Origin: Gottfriedia sp002574545
GTDB taxonomy: Bacteria; Bacillota; Bacilli; Bacillales; Bacillaceae_G
Length of the DNA: 64,000 nucleotides
Assembly: GCA_052180195.1 (NCBI GenBank)
Contig: CP197469.1
Direction: 5' to 3' (one strand)
Program-made: the position numbers and the translations under genes
Part shown: positions 22,128-31,187 of the stretch, one piece after another
Position numbering within the stretch: position 1 is the stretch's first letter
Layout of the letters: the number at the start of each line of letters is the position of its first letter
Notes under the pieces: model-generated
Database searches by the model: none
What the model saw: the letters and a program-made list of their open reading frames with translations, nothing else
Told to the model about the DNA's origin: nothing

Positions 22128-22165
22128 TAAAAAAGAGTCTATTGCCTAAGCAATAAACCCTTTTA
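22128..22165 (-). terminator. Terminator after yaaL
   Basis: Stem GGGTTTATTGC / GCAATAGACTC (one G-T pair) with a T-rich tail on the minus strand. It ends the dnaX-yaaK-recR-yaaL transcript before bofA. Confidence 0.8.
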
Positions 22166-22166
22166 C

Positions 22167-22394
22167 TTATTTCATTTTTGTTATTAAAACGTTTCTAGCC
22201 TTTGCTTCTTTTAATAAGAAGAAGTATTTAGCCTGGTAAAGTTTAATATGGATTAGTAGATCATCTGGTGGATCCACACTTCTTTCCATTAACTCTACCT
22301 GACTTAAGTAAATATCTTTGTAGTCATGTAGTCTATCAACTAACTTTTCATCAAATTCTTTACGAATCTTACCTTTTTTTCGAAAAAAACCCAT
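22167..22394 (-). CDS. yaaL: YaaL family protein (DUF2508)
   Basis: Small conserved Firmicute protein of unknown function, 75 residues, mostly charged helix (KIRKEFDEKLVDRLHDYK, then YLSQVELMERSVDPPDD). ATG 22394 has TGGAGAGAG upstream. Last gene of the dnaX-yaaK-recR-yaaL operon, 23 bases after recR. The constant linkage to recR suggests, but does not show, a link to recombination or sporulation. Confidence 0.88.
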   Translation of the reverse strand: MGFFRKKGKIRKEFDEKLVDRLHDYKDIYLSQVELMERSVDPPDDLLIHIKLYQAKYFFLLKEAKARNVLITKMK

Positions 22395-22417
22395 GGTCTC
22401 TCTCCATTAATCAGTTT

Positions 22418-23014
22418 CTAAAGTTCTCTTCTACCTTCCAGAGCTTTTGAAAGTGTAACTTCATCTGCATATTCTAAGTCTCCGCCTACTGGTAGACCAT
22501 GTGCGATTCGAGTAATTTTAATACCCGTCGATTTTAATAGCCTAGAAATATACATAGCAGTTGCTTCGCCCTCTATATTCGGATTGGTTGCTAAAATTAT
22601 TTCTTGAACTACATCATCTTTTAGTCTGCTCAATAATTCCATAATTTTAATATCTTCCGGTCCAACACCCTCCATTGGTGAAATCGCACCATGAAGTACG
22701 TGATATAACCCTTGATACTCTCTCATTTTTTCCATAGCAATAACATCTTTTGTATCTTGAACTACACATATTGTAGATCGGTCTCGATGTTGATCGCTAC
22801 AAATATAACAAGGGTCTTGGTCAGTTATATGGCCACATTCTGAACAGTAAAGTAGTTTTCTTTTCGCATCTATCATTGACTTTGCGAAATCTAACACGTC
22901 GTCTTGCTTCATATCTAACATGAAAAATGCCAGTCGAACAGCCGTTTTGGGACCAATCCCTGGCAACTTCATAAAACTATCTATTAATTTTGATATCGGT
23001 TCAGGGTAATGCAT
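22418..23014 (-). CDS. recR: Recombination mediator RecR
   Basis: Acts with RecF and RecO to load RecA on single-stranded DNA during gap repair. The 198-residue protein has the helix-hairpin-helix (KLPGIGPKTAVRLAF), a four-cysteine zinc finger (CSECGHITDQDPCYIC) and a Toprim domain (ICVVQDTKDVIAMEK ... GEATAMYI). GAGGTTAAGACAA precedes the ATG; 12 bases separate it from yaaK. Its partner recF is at 59.6 kb. Confidence 0.97.
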   Translation of the reverse strand: MHYPEPISKLIDSFMKLPGIGPKTAVRLAFFMLDMKQDDVLDFAKSMIDAKRKLLYCSECGHITDQDPCYICSDQHRDRSTICVVQDTKDVIAMEKMREYQGLYHVLHGAISPMEGVGPEDIKIMELLSRLKDDVVQEIILATNPNIEGEATAMYISRLLKSTGIKITRIAHGLPVGGDLEYADEVTLSKALEGRREL

Positions 23015-23026
23015 TTGTCTTAACCT

Positions 23027-23353
23027 CTAAAACAATCCTGGAATATTCATCCCTTTAGTGAATTGCCCCATTGTTTTAGCAGTTGCCTCTTCAATTTGTT
23101 TAATCGCATCATTTGTTGCAGTTAAAACTAAATCTTGTAGCATTTCGATATCTTCTGGATCTACAACTTCTTCTTTAATAGTAACGTCTACAATTTGTTT
23201 TAATCCATTAGCTGTTACAGTTACCATTCCTCCGCCAGCTGTACCAACAAACGTACGCTCATTTAATTCATTTTGAGCTTGCTCCATTTGCTTTTGCATT
23301 TTTTGCATTTGTTTCATCATATTATTCATATTGCCCATTCCGCCACGCATCAT
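23027..23353 (-). CDS. yaaK: Nucleoid-associated protein YbaB/EbfC family
   Basis: Small dimeric DNA-binding protein, about 108 residues: MMRGGMGNMNNMMKQMQKMQ, a Gln/Met-rich helix, then GGGMVTVTANGLKQIVDV and DPEDIEMLQDLVLTATNDA. GGAGG ends eight bases before ATG 23353; the next ATG (23350) is equally possible, and a longer frame begins inside the site with TTG. Lies between dnaX and recR, a conserved arrangement. Confidence 0.95.
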   Translation of the reverse strand: MMRGGMGNMNNMMKQMQKMQKQMEQAQNELNERTFVGTAGGGMVTVTANGLKQIVDVTIKEEVVDPEDIEMLQDLVLTATNDAIKQIEEATAKTMGQFTKGMNIPGLF

Positions 23354-23373
23354 TTTCATTTCCTCCAATATAG

Positions 23374-25059
23374 TTATTCTTTGATAATGACTAAATCTTC
23401 ACCAACAAGATTAATCGCCTCTTGTACGATTGGTGAAACTTCTGTTGAAGTCTCTTTTGGTTTTGATGTATTTAAAAATGAATCCCTAGTCGATCTCCAA
23501 TCTTCTTCGGGAATTGCTAACATACTCATTTCTGTACCTAATAAATTAGATAATGTTTGATTAATCGTTGTTAGGTGCTCTTGTTCCCCATTATTATTAA
23601 TTAAATCACAAATAGTCTCTGATTTAAAAGCAACAATACATTGTTCAGAAGAAGCAGCCACAACTTCACCATACGATACTAAAGTCGCAGTTGAAACTTT
23701 ATTTTGTTGCCTCAATTGATCTTGAAGTGATGACCAAACTGCTAAAACCTTGTTTTTTTCTGGTTTAGAGGCAGCTCTTAATACACCTTGTATCATACTA
23801 TTTGGTATTTTTGAACGAGATGCACTTGATTTCGGTTTTGAATTAGTAGAGGAATCATTCGTTCTACTAACCGTAACACCATTTTCTTTTAAAAACTTTA
23901 CCTCTTTTTCAAGAGCGTTAATTTTATTAATTAACGGTGTTAGCTCGTCCTGCTTTTTGCCAATATGACTCACAGAAGCTTTTTGACAAAGTTGTACTAT
24001 TGCCACCTCAAGTAAGACTCTCGGATGATTAGTCCATTTCATTTCTTGCTGACTTTTATTTAAAGAAGCAATAATCTGATATACTAACTCATCGTTGTAT
24101 GCATCACAAAGCTCATTAAATCGCTCACTAACTGTTGCTCTCTCAAGTAATTCAATTGTACTTGGTGAATGCTTATATAATAGAATATCTCGATAATAAA
24201 CTGTTAAATCCTCTATAAACCGAACTGGATCTTTACCTTGGTTTAATAATTCTTCAATATTAGTCAAACAAACCGATACATTACCATCTATTATTGCTGA
24301 AACAACTGATATTAAACGTTCTTGAGCCACTGTACCTGTTACCGCTAACACATCATCTAATGAAATGGATTCGTCGCTATATGAGATAGCTTGATCCAGA
24401 ATGCTTAGTGCATCCCTCATTCCACCTTCAGCTGCACGAGCTAACATCATCAAAGCTTCTGGTTCAATTGTTGTTTGCTGATGATTCAGTACAACTGTCA
24501 ATCGATCCGAAATCGTTTGAGCACTTATCTTATGAAAATCGAAACGTTGACATCTTGATAGAATCGTCAATGGTATTTTATGTGGTTCAGTAGTAGCTAA
24601 TATAAAGATAACGTGACTTGGAGGCTCCTCTAATGTTTTTAATAATGCATTAAAAGCCCCAATTGATAACATATGGACCTCATCTATTATGTACACTTTA
24701 AATTTGCCTACAGAAGGAGCGTATTTAACTTTTTCTCGAATATCACGTATCTCATCTACACCATTGTTTGATGCAGCATCAATCTCAATTACATCCGAAA
24801 TAGACCCATCAGTAATTCCTTTACAAATGGCACACTCATTACAAGGTTCATTCGTAGGTGCTTTTTCACAGTTTAAAGCTTTTGCGAAGATTTTTGCTGT
24901 ACTTGTTTTACCTGTACCACGTGGACCTGTAAACAAATATGCATGTGATACTTTTTGCTGAAGAAGGGAGTTTTGTAACGTTCGTATAATGTGATCTTGA
25001 CCTACGACATCTTTAAATTGCTGCGGTCTCCACAAACGATATAGTGCTTGATAAGTCAA
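23374..25059 (-). CDS. dnaX: DNA polymerase III subunit gamma/tau
   Basis: ATPase core of the clamp loader. The 561-residue protein has the AAA+ P-loop GPRGTGKTS (45-53), a zinc module (NCEKAPTNEPCNECAICKG), the DEVH Walker B region (IIDEVHMLS), the SRC motif (SRCQRFDFH) and a long C-terminal tau part. Start is TTG 25059, with AGAAGGAGG nine bases upstream. I see no slippery A-run that would make a separate gamma form. First gene of dnaX-yaaK-recR-yaaL. Confidence 0.96.
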   Translation of the reverse strand: MTYQALYRLWRPQQFKDVVGQDHIIRTLQNSLLQQKVSHAYLFTGPRGTGKTSTAKIFAKALNCEKAPTNEPCNECAICKGITDGSISDVIEIDAASNNGVDEIRDIREKVKYAPSVGKFKVYIIDEVHMLSIGAFNALLKTLEEPPSHVIFILATTEPHKIPLTILSRCQRFDFHKISAQTISDRLTVVLNHQQTTIEPEALMMLARAAEGGMRDALSILDQAISYSDESISLDDVLAVTGTVAQERLISVVSAIIDGNVSVCLTNIEELLNQGKDPVRFIEDLTVYYRDILLYKHSPSTIELLERATVSERFNELCDAYNDELVYQIIASLNKSQQEMKWTNHPRVLLEVAIVQLCQKASVSHIGKKQDELTPLINKINALEKEVKFLKENGVTVSRTNDSSTNSKPKSSASRSKIPNSMIQGVLRAASKPEKNKVLAVWSSLQDQLRQQNKVSTATLVSYGEVVAASSEQCIVAFKSETICDLINNNGEQEHLTTINQTLSNLLGTEMSMLAIPEEDWRSTRDSFLNTSKPKETSTEVSPIVQEAINLVGEDLVIIKE

Positions 25060-25136
25060 TTGATTTCCTCCTTCTTACAAAGTCATCATTATTATACCCT
25101 ATGTAATGATTTCATGGAAAATATTTTAAAGAAAAC

Positions 25137-25164
25137 AAAAAAACTCACTCAAAATTGAGTGAGT
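25137..25164 (-). terminator. Terminator of SRP RNA
   Basis: Perfect stem ACTCACTCAA/TTGAGTGAGT followed by T7 on the minus strand, just past the 3' end of the SRP RNA. Confidence 0.9.
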
Positions 25165-25174
25165 TTTTATAAAG

Positions 25175-25447
25175 TTACTGCCGTGCACCACTCGTTGATG
25201 CACTACCCCAGGCGTTACTTAAACAGTTAGCTCGGCCCAGGCACCCCTACGGCACACGAGATGGCTCACTTATTGCTGCTTCCTTCCGGACCTGACAAGG
25301 TTCGTGAGTTCTCGTTGCGTAGGACCCAGACGTCAACACCACTTATTTAAGGCAGACCCTGAAATAGATACACCTCGGAGTGGAATTCAGTCTCGCTAGA
25401 GCGGATTGCGAGTACAGGGCACCGCTACCTCCCCACCTAGCACGGCA
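25175..25447 (-). ncRNA. scr: Signal recognition particle RNA (large Bacillus type)
   Basis: About 270 bases on the minus strand. The ends pair (TGCCGTGC with GCACGGCA). The SRP S-domain tip is visible as GTCAGGTCCGGAAGGAAGCA, the Ffh-binding loop, and the 5' part has the Alu-like TGCTAGGTGGGGAGGTAGC. This matches the 6S/7S-like scRNA of Bacillus. The upstream promoter leaves a 5' extension of about 40 bases to be trimmed, as in B. subtilis. Located between dnaX and tadA, its usual place. Confidence 0.96.
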
Positions 25448-25491
25448 AAATTAAAACCTAATTTTAAACCGCTGATTGAAGCGGTAGTTAA

Positions 25492-25520
25492 AGTATATAC
25501 GAACCTAATTAAAAAATCAA
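25492..25520 (-). promoter_or_regulatory. Promoter of SRP RNA
   Basis: On the minus strand: TTGATT, 17 bases, TATACT, about 45 bases upstream of the mature RNA. A small hairpin, ACCGC...GCGGT, follows the start region. Confidence 0.75.
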
Positions 25521-25529
25521 TGCTTGTCC

Positions 25530-26003
25530 TCATGAAGGTAAATTTTTCTTTCTTGATCGCAATTCTCTAAAGAAATTCGTTAATAAGCTACCACATTCTT
25601 CCTCTAATATACCCGAACTCACTTCACAGCGATGGTTAAATCGATCTTCTTGCAAAAGATTATATATCGACCCTCCACAACCTGCCTTTGGATCTTTTGC
25701 ACCGTAAACGACCCTTGGAATTCTGGATTGAATGATAGCACCAGCACACATCGGACAAGGTTCTAGCGTAACATATAGAGTTGTCTCCTCTAATCGCCAA
25801 GAATCAATGACCTTGCACGCCTCTTCTATTGTACTCATTTCCGCGTGACCTAAAGCTGTTTGTTTTGTTTCACGTAAATTATACCCTCTTGCAATGACTT
25901 GATCATTATAAACTAATACAGCACCAATAGGCACTTCCCCTATTCGCTCTGCTTTTAATGCTTCCTCTATTGCCAACTTCATATAAAACTCATCTTTATT
26001 CAA
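25530..26003 (-). CDS. tadA: tRNA-specific adenosine deaminase TadA
   Basis: Deaminates A34 of tRNA-Arg(ACG) to inosine. The 157-residue protein has the zinc-dependent deaminase motif: HAE in LGHAEMSTIEEA and PCPMCAGA. Start is TTG 26003, with AGAGGTG upstream. In B. subtilis it is called yaaJ. It is divergent from yaaI and directly upstream of the SRP RNA promoter. Confidence 0.95.
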   Translation of the reverse strand: MNKDEFYMKLAIEEALKAERIGEVPIGAVLVYNDQVIARGYNLRETKQTALGHAEMSTIEEACKVIDSWRLEETTLYVTLEPCPMCAGAIIQSRIPRVVYGAKDPKAGCGGSIYNLLQEDRFNHRCEVSSGILEEECGSLLTNFFRELRSRKKNLPS

Positions 26004-26085
26004 ACTTTACACCTCTTTATTTATTTCACAAACAAATATTCTTTTTACGAGTAGATAAACTAAAAATAGATTGGAGTGAGGCCGA

Positions 26086-26679
26086 TTGAATTCTTCAAAT
26101 CAAAAAGACAAGCAGTTACCTGCATTATTAATCGTGGATTTAATTAACTCATTTACATTTAAACATGGAAGTGTTCTTGCGGAAAAATCAATCCATATGG
26201 TTCCGAAAATAAATTACATAAGAGACATTTTCAAAAACAAAAAACTTCCTACTATATATGTTAATGATCATTATAAAATCGAAAAACCGACTCAAAAAAA
26301 ACTTATTAAGCATTGTTTAAACCCTTTGAGCTACGACTTAATAAAAAATATCCAACCAAGTGAGGAAGATTATTTTATCTTTAAGCCCAACTACTCAGGT
26401 TTTTATTTAACAAATTTAGACGAATTACTTAAAAAGTTAAACATCACCCATTTGGTTATTGTAGGTGTCGCAGGAAACCGATGTGTACTTTTTACAGCAA
26501 ATGATGCATTTATGCGGGATTATAACTTAATTATACCTCAAGATGCAATTTCCTCAGTTACTGATTATGATGAGAAGGTTGCAATTTATATGATGAAAGA
26601 CATTTTAAACGCAACGATTATTCAAACTCATGAAATAGAAGAAGTGATTGATCACTTAATAAGCAACAATGATCAGTAA
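26086..26679 (+). CDS. yaaI: Isochorismatase-family cysteine hydrolase YaaI
   Basis: Cysteine hydrolase of the isochorismatase/nicotinamidase superfamily, 197 residues. Visible: the N-terminal Asp in LLIVDLINSF, the Lys region FIFKPNYSGF and the nucleophile Cys in GVAGNRCVLFTANDAFMRDY. The usual TDxC is GNRC here, so the cis-peptide region differs slightly. Substrate unknown. It starts at TTG 26086 after GGAGTGAGG. Same place as B. subtilis yaaI; the neighbouring yaaH is missing. Confidence 0.85.
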   Translation: MNSSNQKDKQLPALLIVDLINSFTFKHGSVLAEKSIHMVPKINYIRDIFKNKKLPTIYVNDHYKIEKPTQKKLIKHCLNPLSYDLIKNIQPSEEDYFIFKPNYSGFYLTNLDELLKKLNITHLVIVGVAGNRCVLFTANDAFMRDYNLIIPQDAISSVTDYDEKVAIYMMKDILNATIIQTHEIEEVIDHLISNNDQ

Positions 26680-26785
26680 TTGGAAAAATTTTAAAATGGT
26701 ATTCCGTCTGACTACAGTATGTTAAAATAGTTTCTGTATGTTTTTTGAGTATGAAACGGAATTTAACTAGTAAGGAGGACAAGAG

Positions 26786-27427
26786 ATGATACGTGTACCT
26801 TTTATTACAGTAGAAGGACCAATTGGTGTCGGAAAAACATCTCTATCCAAAGCGATCTCTAAACACTTTCATTATGAACTTTTAAAAGAAATTGTAGATG
26901 AAAATCCTTTTTTGGGTAAGTTTTATACGGACATTGAAGAGTGGAGTTTCCAAACAGAAATGTTTTTCCTTTGTAATCGATTTAAACAATTAGAAGATAT
27001 CGACCGAATGTTTCTTAAAAAATCGATTCCAGTGGTTGCAGACTACCACATCCTTAAAAATTTAATTTTTGCTAGCAGAACATTAAAAGACAAGCAGCAT
27101 GATAAATATTTAAAAATATATCAAATATTAACTGAAGATATGCCAAAGCCTAATGTGGTCATTTACTTAACGGCAAGCCTCGAGACTCTTCAAAAGCGTA
27201 TTCACCTTCGTGGTAGAGAGTTCGAACAATTAATTGAGGACCAGTACTTACTTCAGTTAATTGAAGATTACGAGACACACATGAGAGAATTTCAAGCTAA
27301 ACACCCTGAGATTCCAGTACTAAAATTTGACGGTGATCAAATTGACTTCGTTAATAACCCGAGAGATTTAACGATGATCCTTGAATCGTTAGAAAACACC
27401 TTACAAAAGGAGCTAAGAAGTATATGA
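26786..27427 (+). CDS. dgk: Deoxyguanosine kinase
   Basis: Salvage kinase for purine deoxynucleosides (dNK family). The 213-residue protein has the P-loop EGPIGVGKTSL (10-20), the EIVDENPFL substrate motif and the lid HLRGREFEQ. It resembles B. subtilis Dgk more than Dck (NPFLGKFYTDIEEWSFQTEM). The canonical DR(S) after the first strand is replaced by ADYH, as in Dgk. AAGGAGG precedes the ATG. Its TGA overlaps the dck ATG by four bases (ATGA), so the pair is coupled. Confidence 0.92.
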   Translation: MIRVPFITVEGPIGVGKTSLSKAISKHFHYELLKEIVDENPFLGKFYTDIEEWSFQTEMFFLCNRFKQLEDIDRMFLKKSIPVVADYHILKNLIFASRTLKDKQHDKYLKIYQILTEDMPKPNVVIYLTASLETLQKRIHLRGREFEQLIEDQYLLQLIEDYETHMREFQAKHPEIPVLKFDGDQIDFVNNPRDLTMILESLENTLQKELRSI

Positions 27428-28098
27428 ATTTACGTGAAAAATACGGAATACGAAATGATGCAGTTATTACAATTGCTGGGACAGTAGGTGTAGGTAAATC
27501 TACTATGACCAATGCGCTTGCAGATGCATTAAACTTTCGTACATCTTTTGAAAAAGTAGATACAAACCCATATTTAGATAAATTTTATCAAGATTTTGCC
27601 CGCTGGAGCTTCCATTTACAAATATACTTCTTAGCAGAGCGATTTAAAGAGCAAAAAAGAATGTTTGAATACGGCGGTGGGTTTATCCAAGACCGTTCAA
27701 TTTATGAGGATACTGGCATCTTTGCGAAAATGCATTATGAAAAAGGAACGATGAGTGAAGTAGACTACGAAACATATACTAGCCTTTTTGATGCTATGGT
27801 AATGTCGCCTTATTTCCCGGCTCCTGATTTATTAATTTACTTAGAAGGAACATTTGATGAAGTCGTTGAGAGAATTAAAGAGCGTGGACGTCCAATGGAG
27901 CAACAAACTCCGATAGAGTATTGGAAAGAAATGAATACACGTTACGAAAACTGGATCAATAACTTTAACGCTTGTCCTGTACTGCGTTTAAGTATTAGCG
28001 AGTATGATTTAATTAAAGATGAAACATCTGTAGAAGAAATCATTAAGAAGATTGGAAACGTACTAAATCATTCACAAAAATATATGAAATCTAGATAA
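27424..28098 (+). CDS. dck: Deoxyadenosine/deoxycytidine kinase
   Basis: Salvage kinase for deoxyadenosine and deoxycytidine. The 224-residue protein has the P-loop AGTVGVGKSTM, VDTNPYLDKFY, the ERS/DRS motif FIQDRSIYEDTGIF and the lid IKERGRPME. Overlaps dgk by four bases. An intrinsic terminator follows. Both kinases are head-on to replication, as in B. subtilis. Confidence 0.94.
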   Translation: MNLREKYGIRNDAVITIAGTVGVGKSTMTNALADALNFRTSFEKVDTNPYLDKFYQDFARWSFHLQIYFLAERFKEQKRMFEYGGGFIQDRSIYEDTGIFAKMHYEKGTMSEVDYETYTSLFDAMVMSPYFPAPDLLIYLEGTFDEVVERIKERGRPMEQQTPIEYWKEMNTRYENWINNFNACPVLRLSISEYDLIKDETSVEEIIKKIGNVLNHSQKYMKSR

Positions 28099-28103
28099 TA
28101 TAT

Positions 28104-28146
28104 AAAAGCTGCAAACTGTTTCATGTAAAGTTTGCAGCTTTTTCTT
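28104..28146 (+). terminator. Terminator after dck
   Basis: Stem AAAGCTGCAAACT / AGTTTGCAGCTTT with a T run on the plus strand. Confidence 0.9.
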
Positions 28147-28180
28147 TGTCGTTTAACTATGTGAGGTCAAAAAAAAAACA

Positions 28181-28212
28181 AAAAACTCGTTACAATAATG
28201 TAACGAGTTTCC
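28181..28212 (-). terminator. Terminator of tRNA-Ser
   Basis: Perfect stem AAACTCGTTACA/TGTAACGAGTTT followed by a T run on the minus strand. Confidence 0.9.
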
Positions 28213-28242
28213 AATATATATGCACTCTTTTAATTTTAAAAA

Positions 28243-28335
28243 TGGAGGAGTAAGAGGGATTCGAACCCCCGCGGGCTGTTACACCCCTGTCGGTTTTCAA
28301 GACCGATCCCTTCAGCCAGACTTGGGTATTACTCC
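28243..28335 (-). tRNA. tRNA-Ser (anticodon TGA)
   Basis: 93 bases with CCA and the long variable arm of serine tRNAs. Acceptor GGAGTAA/TTACTCC, anticodon loop CTTGAAA, T-loop GGTTCGAATCC. A lone tRNA gene with its own promoter and terminator, in the place where B. subtilis has trnSL-Ser1. Confidence 0.97.
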
Positions 28336-28350
28336 GTATTGACAAGATTT

Positions 28351-28379
28351 ATAATACCATATGAAAAATATAGGGTCAA
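28351..28379 (-). promoter_or_regulatory. Promoter of tRNA-Ser
   Basis: On the minus strand: TTGACC, 17 bases, TATTAT, with the -10 box about 15 bases before the mature tRNA. Confidence 0.85.
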
Positions 28380-28564
28380 GCATTCTTTCAAAAAAATTTT
28401 ATTTTTTTTTGAAATAAAAACCAACCTTTTTACAATAGGTATTATTATCACCTTACTATTAATTTATACACCTTTAACATAAGTAGAAAAAATATACAGA
28501 AAATTCATTTGAATTTATAATGGTACTACAATTTAATAACATTTGAATGTTTAAGGAGAAAGAA

Positions 28565-30316
28565 ATGTTTGAATTAATACCGCTGATGCTGGAACGAGTC
28601 GGAATTCTCGTTATACTAGCCTTTTTACTTTCAAGAATGAAGTCGTTTAGACAAATTATTCAAAATGAACACTCGGTTGGTGCAAAAATAATCTTAATCG
28701 TTATATTTGGCGCATTTGGTGTCATTAGTAATTATACCGGCGTTCATATTTATCATGAGTCAATTATGTCACAGTCATGGCATTTTAATGTAGCAAGTGA
28801 TAATGCAATTGCAAATACAAGAATTATGGGAGTAGCTATTGGGGGTCTAATCGGCGGTCCGATCGTTGGCTTAGGAGTCGGATTAATAGCAGGTTTACAT
28901 CGGTTAACATTGGGCGGGTTTACTGCTTTTGCGTGTGCTATTTCTACAATCATTGCGGGAATTGTTACGGGACTACTTAGGAAAAAATTTGGAATACAAA
29001 AAAGCAAATCCCTATGGGGTGTAGTTTCAATCGGAATTATTATGGAATGCGTTCAAATGGGAATCCTCCTTTTACTCGCAAAACCATTCTCGGCTGCTCT
29101 TCATCTAGTTGAAGTGATTGCTCTTCCAATGATACTTATAAATGGTCTTGGTACGCTTATATTTATATTAATCATCCAAAATATTTTGCAGGAAGAAGAA
29201 AAAACACGAGCGCTTCAAACAAACAAGGCCCTGTATATCGCTGAGCAAACTTTACCATTTTTTAGACAGGGACTAACCCCTCACTCTTGTAATGAAACGG
29301 CAAAAATTATTTATAAATTAACTAAGGCAGATGCAATTTCGATTACTGATCACAATAGAGTACTAGCTCACGTCGGTGCAGGTTCAGATCACCATGAACC
29401 AATGAATAACTTAGCGACAAAACTAACAAAGAAAGCATTAAAAGACGGAAACATTATTATTGCTACTTCAAAAAATGAAATTCAATGCTTCCATATGGAT
29501 TGTCCTTTAAGTGCGGCTATTGTATTGCCATTAAAAGCCTTAAATAAAACGGTTGGTTCTTTAAAGCTATATTACACCGATCCTAACAAGTTAGGAAAAG
29601 TTGAGAAAGAGCTAGCTGACGGATTATCTAAACTTTTTTCTACCCAATTGGAGTTAGCAGAGGCTGAACTACAGCGAAAATTAATGAAAGATGCTGAAAT
29701 AAAAGCATTACAAGCACAAATGCATCCCCACTTCCTGTTCAACTCTTTAAATACAATTTCAAGTTTAATTAGAACAGATGCTGATCAGGCTAGGAAATTA
29801 CTAATCCATTTAAGTACTTTTTTTCGGAATAACTTACAAGGGGCGAGGCAGACTTTAGTTACTTTAGAAAAGGAATTAGAACATGTAGAAGCTTATTTAA
29901 CCATTGAACAAACAAGATTTCCTTCTAAATTCCATGTTGAATTCCAAATCGAACCTCATTTAAAAAAGGTTCAAATTCCCCCTTTCACACTTCAACCACT
30001 TATTGAGAATTCGATTCGACATGCATTTTCAAAGGAAAAAAAATTAAAGGTAACTGTACAAGCATACGAATTCAATAATGATTTGATTCTCATAACCGAA
30101 GATAATGGCAAGGGGATTTCGCCAGAACTACTAAATACAATTGGGAATGAAACAATACAGTCTAAAGAGGGAACTGGAACAGCGTTATGGAATATAAAAA
30201 AACGAATTGAAGAAATTTACGGGGAAAAAGAATATTTTCAAATAAAATCCAACCTGAACACTGGAACGAAAGTATCGATAAGAATCCCGTTAACGCAAGA
30301 AGGAATGGAGGGATAA
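28565..30316 (+). CDS. lytS: LytS-type sensor histidine kinase
   Basis: Membrane sensor kinase of the LytS/BtsS family, 583 residues. Residues 1-205 form the 5TM-5TMR_LYT domain (GVHIYHE, NTRIMGVAIGGLIGGP). A GAF domain follows (about 225-355), then the His-kinase part with QMHPHFLFNSLN; His389 is the likely phosphorylation site. The ATPase has ENSIRHAF and EDNGKG, GTGTALWN. ATG 28565 follows AAGGAGAAAG; the earlier in-frame ATG at 28547 lacks a site. It forms an operon with the LytTR regulator three bases downstream and precedes a CstA transporter. Related systems (LytST, BtsSR) sense pyruvate; for this one that is inference. Confidence 0.9.
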   Translation: MFELIPLMLERVGILVILAFLLSRMKSFRQIIQNEHSVGAKIILIVIFGAFGVISNYTGVHIYHESIMSQSWHFNVASDNAIANTRIMGVAIGGLIGGPIVGLGVGLIAGLHRLTLGGFTAFACAISTIIAGIVTGLLRKKFGIQKSKSLWGVVSIGIIMECVQMGILLLLAKPFSAALHLVEVIALPMILINGLGTLIFILIIQNILQEEEKTRALQTNKALYIAEQTLPFFRQGLTPHSCNETAKIIYKLTKADAISITDHNRVLAHVGAGSDHHEPMNNLATKLTKKALKDGNIIIATSKNEIQCFHMDCPLSAAIVLPLKALNKTVGSLKLYYTDPNKLGKVEKELADGLSKLFSTQLELAEAELQRKLMKDAEIKALQAQMHPHFLFNSLNTISSLIRTDADQARKLLIHLSTFFRNNLQGARQTLVTLEKELEHVEAYLTIEQTRFPSKFHVEFQIEPHLKKVQIPPFTLQPLIENSIRHAFSKEKKLKVTVQAYEFNNDLILITEDNGKGISPELLNTIGNETIQSKEGTGTALWNIKKRIEEIYGEKEYFQIKSNLNTGTKVSIRIPLTQEGMEG

Positions 30317-30319
30317 ATA

Positions 30320-31054
30320 ATGTTAAAGGCACTAATTGTAGATGATGAACCATTAGCAAGAGACGAATTGGCTTATTTACTAAAAAGAAGCAAGGAGATA
30401 GATATAGTTGGAGAAGCGGACTCAATTAGAAGTACATTAGAATTTATTCAAATAGAAGAAGTCGACGTTGTATTTTTAGATATCCAGTTAGCGGATGAAA
30501 GTGGATTAGAATTAGCTCAAAAAATGCAAGATCTCTCCCATCAACCAGCAATTGTCTTTGCAACAGCTTTTGACGAGTACGCTTTAAATGCATTCGATTT
30601 ACACGCAATTGATTATATTTTAAAACCATTTGATGAAATAAGAATTCAAAAGACTATTAAAAAATTAACAAAGCTAAGTAAGAAATCCATTAAAACCGAG
30701 GTAAAAAAGACCCCACCACTTTTAAAACAAGATAAATTGGCTATATCGGTTGATGATCGAATTCTTTTAATAACATTTGAAGAAATCATCTACATTTTTT
30801 CACAAGAAGGTAAAACAATCGTCGTTACTGACAAGATGACTTATCGAATAAATGAGCCTTTAATCAATTTAGAACGAAAGCTACAAAATACACCATTCAC
30901 CCGTGTCCATCGGAGCTATATTGTCAATTTGGATCAAATCATAGAAATTCAGCCTTGGTTTAATTCAACATATAACTTAATTATGAATGATGGTGAAAAA
31001 GTACCTGTTAGCCGAACATATACAAAGGAGCTTAAACAACTCTTTGATTTATAA
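30320..31054 (+). CDS. lytT: LytTR-family response regulator
   Basis: Partner of the upstream LytS-type kinase, 244 residues. Receiver domain with acidic DDE at 8-10, phosphoacceptor Asp54 (VVFLDIQLADES) and Lys in LKPFDE; the LytTR DNA-binding domain covers about 140-244 (FTRVHRSYIVNLDQI, VPVSRTYTKEL). GGAGGG precedes the ATG. A likely target is the cstA gene that starts 133 bases downstream, by analogy with E. coli BtsSR controlling the CstA-family transporter BtsT. Confidence 0.92.
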   Translation: MLKALIVDDEPLARDELAYLLKRSKEIDIVGEADSIRSTLEFIQIEEVDVVFLDIQLADESGLELAQKMQDLSHQPAIVFATAFDEYALNAFDLHAIDYILKPFDEIRIQKTIKKLTKLSKKSIKTEVKKTPPLLKQDKLAISVDDRILLITFEEIIYIFSQEGKTIVVTDKMTYRINEPLINLERKLQNTPFTRVHRSYIVNLDQIIEIQPWFNSTYNLIMNDGEKVPVSRTYTKELKQLFDL

Positions 31055-31187
31055 ACTTGCATTTCATGATTCCATTCATGCTTCTCAGCCTACTTTTATT
31101 GCATCTCATATTGAAAATCCAAACTTTTAATTTTCATAAAGTAAAATGAGTGTAAATAAAAGAAACAAAGGAGGCTTATTAAATAAA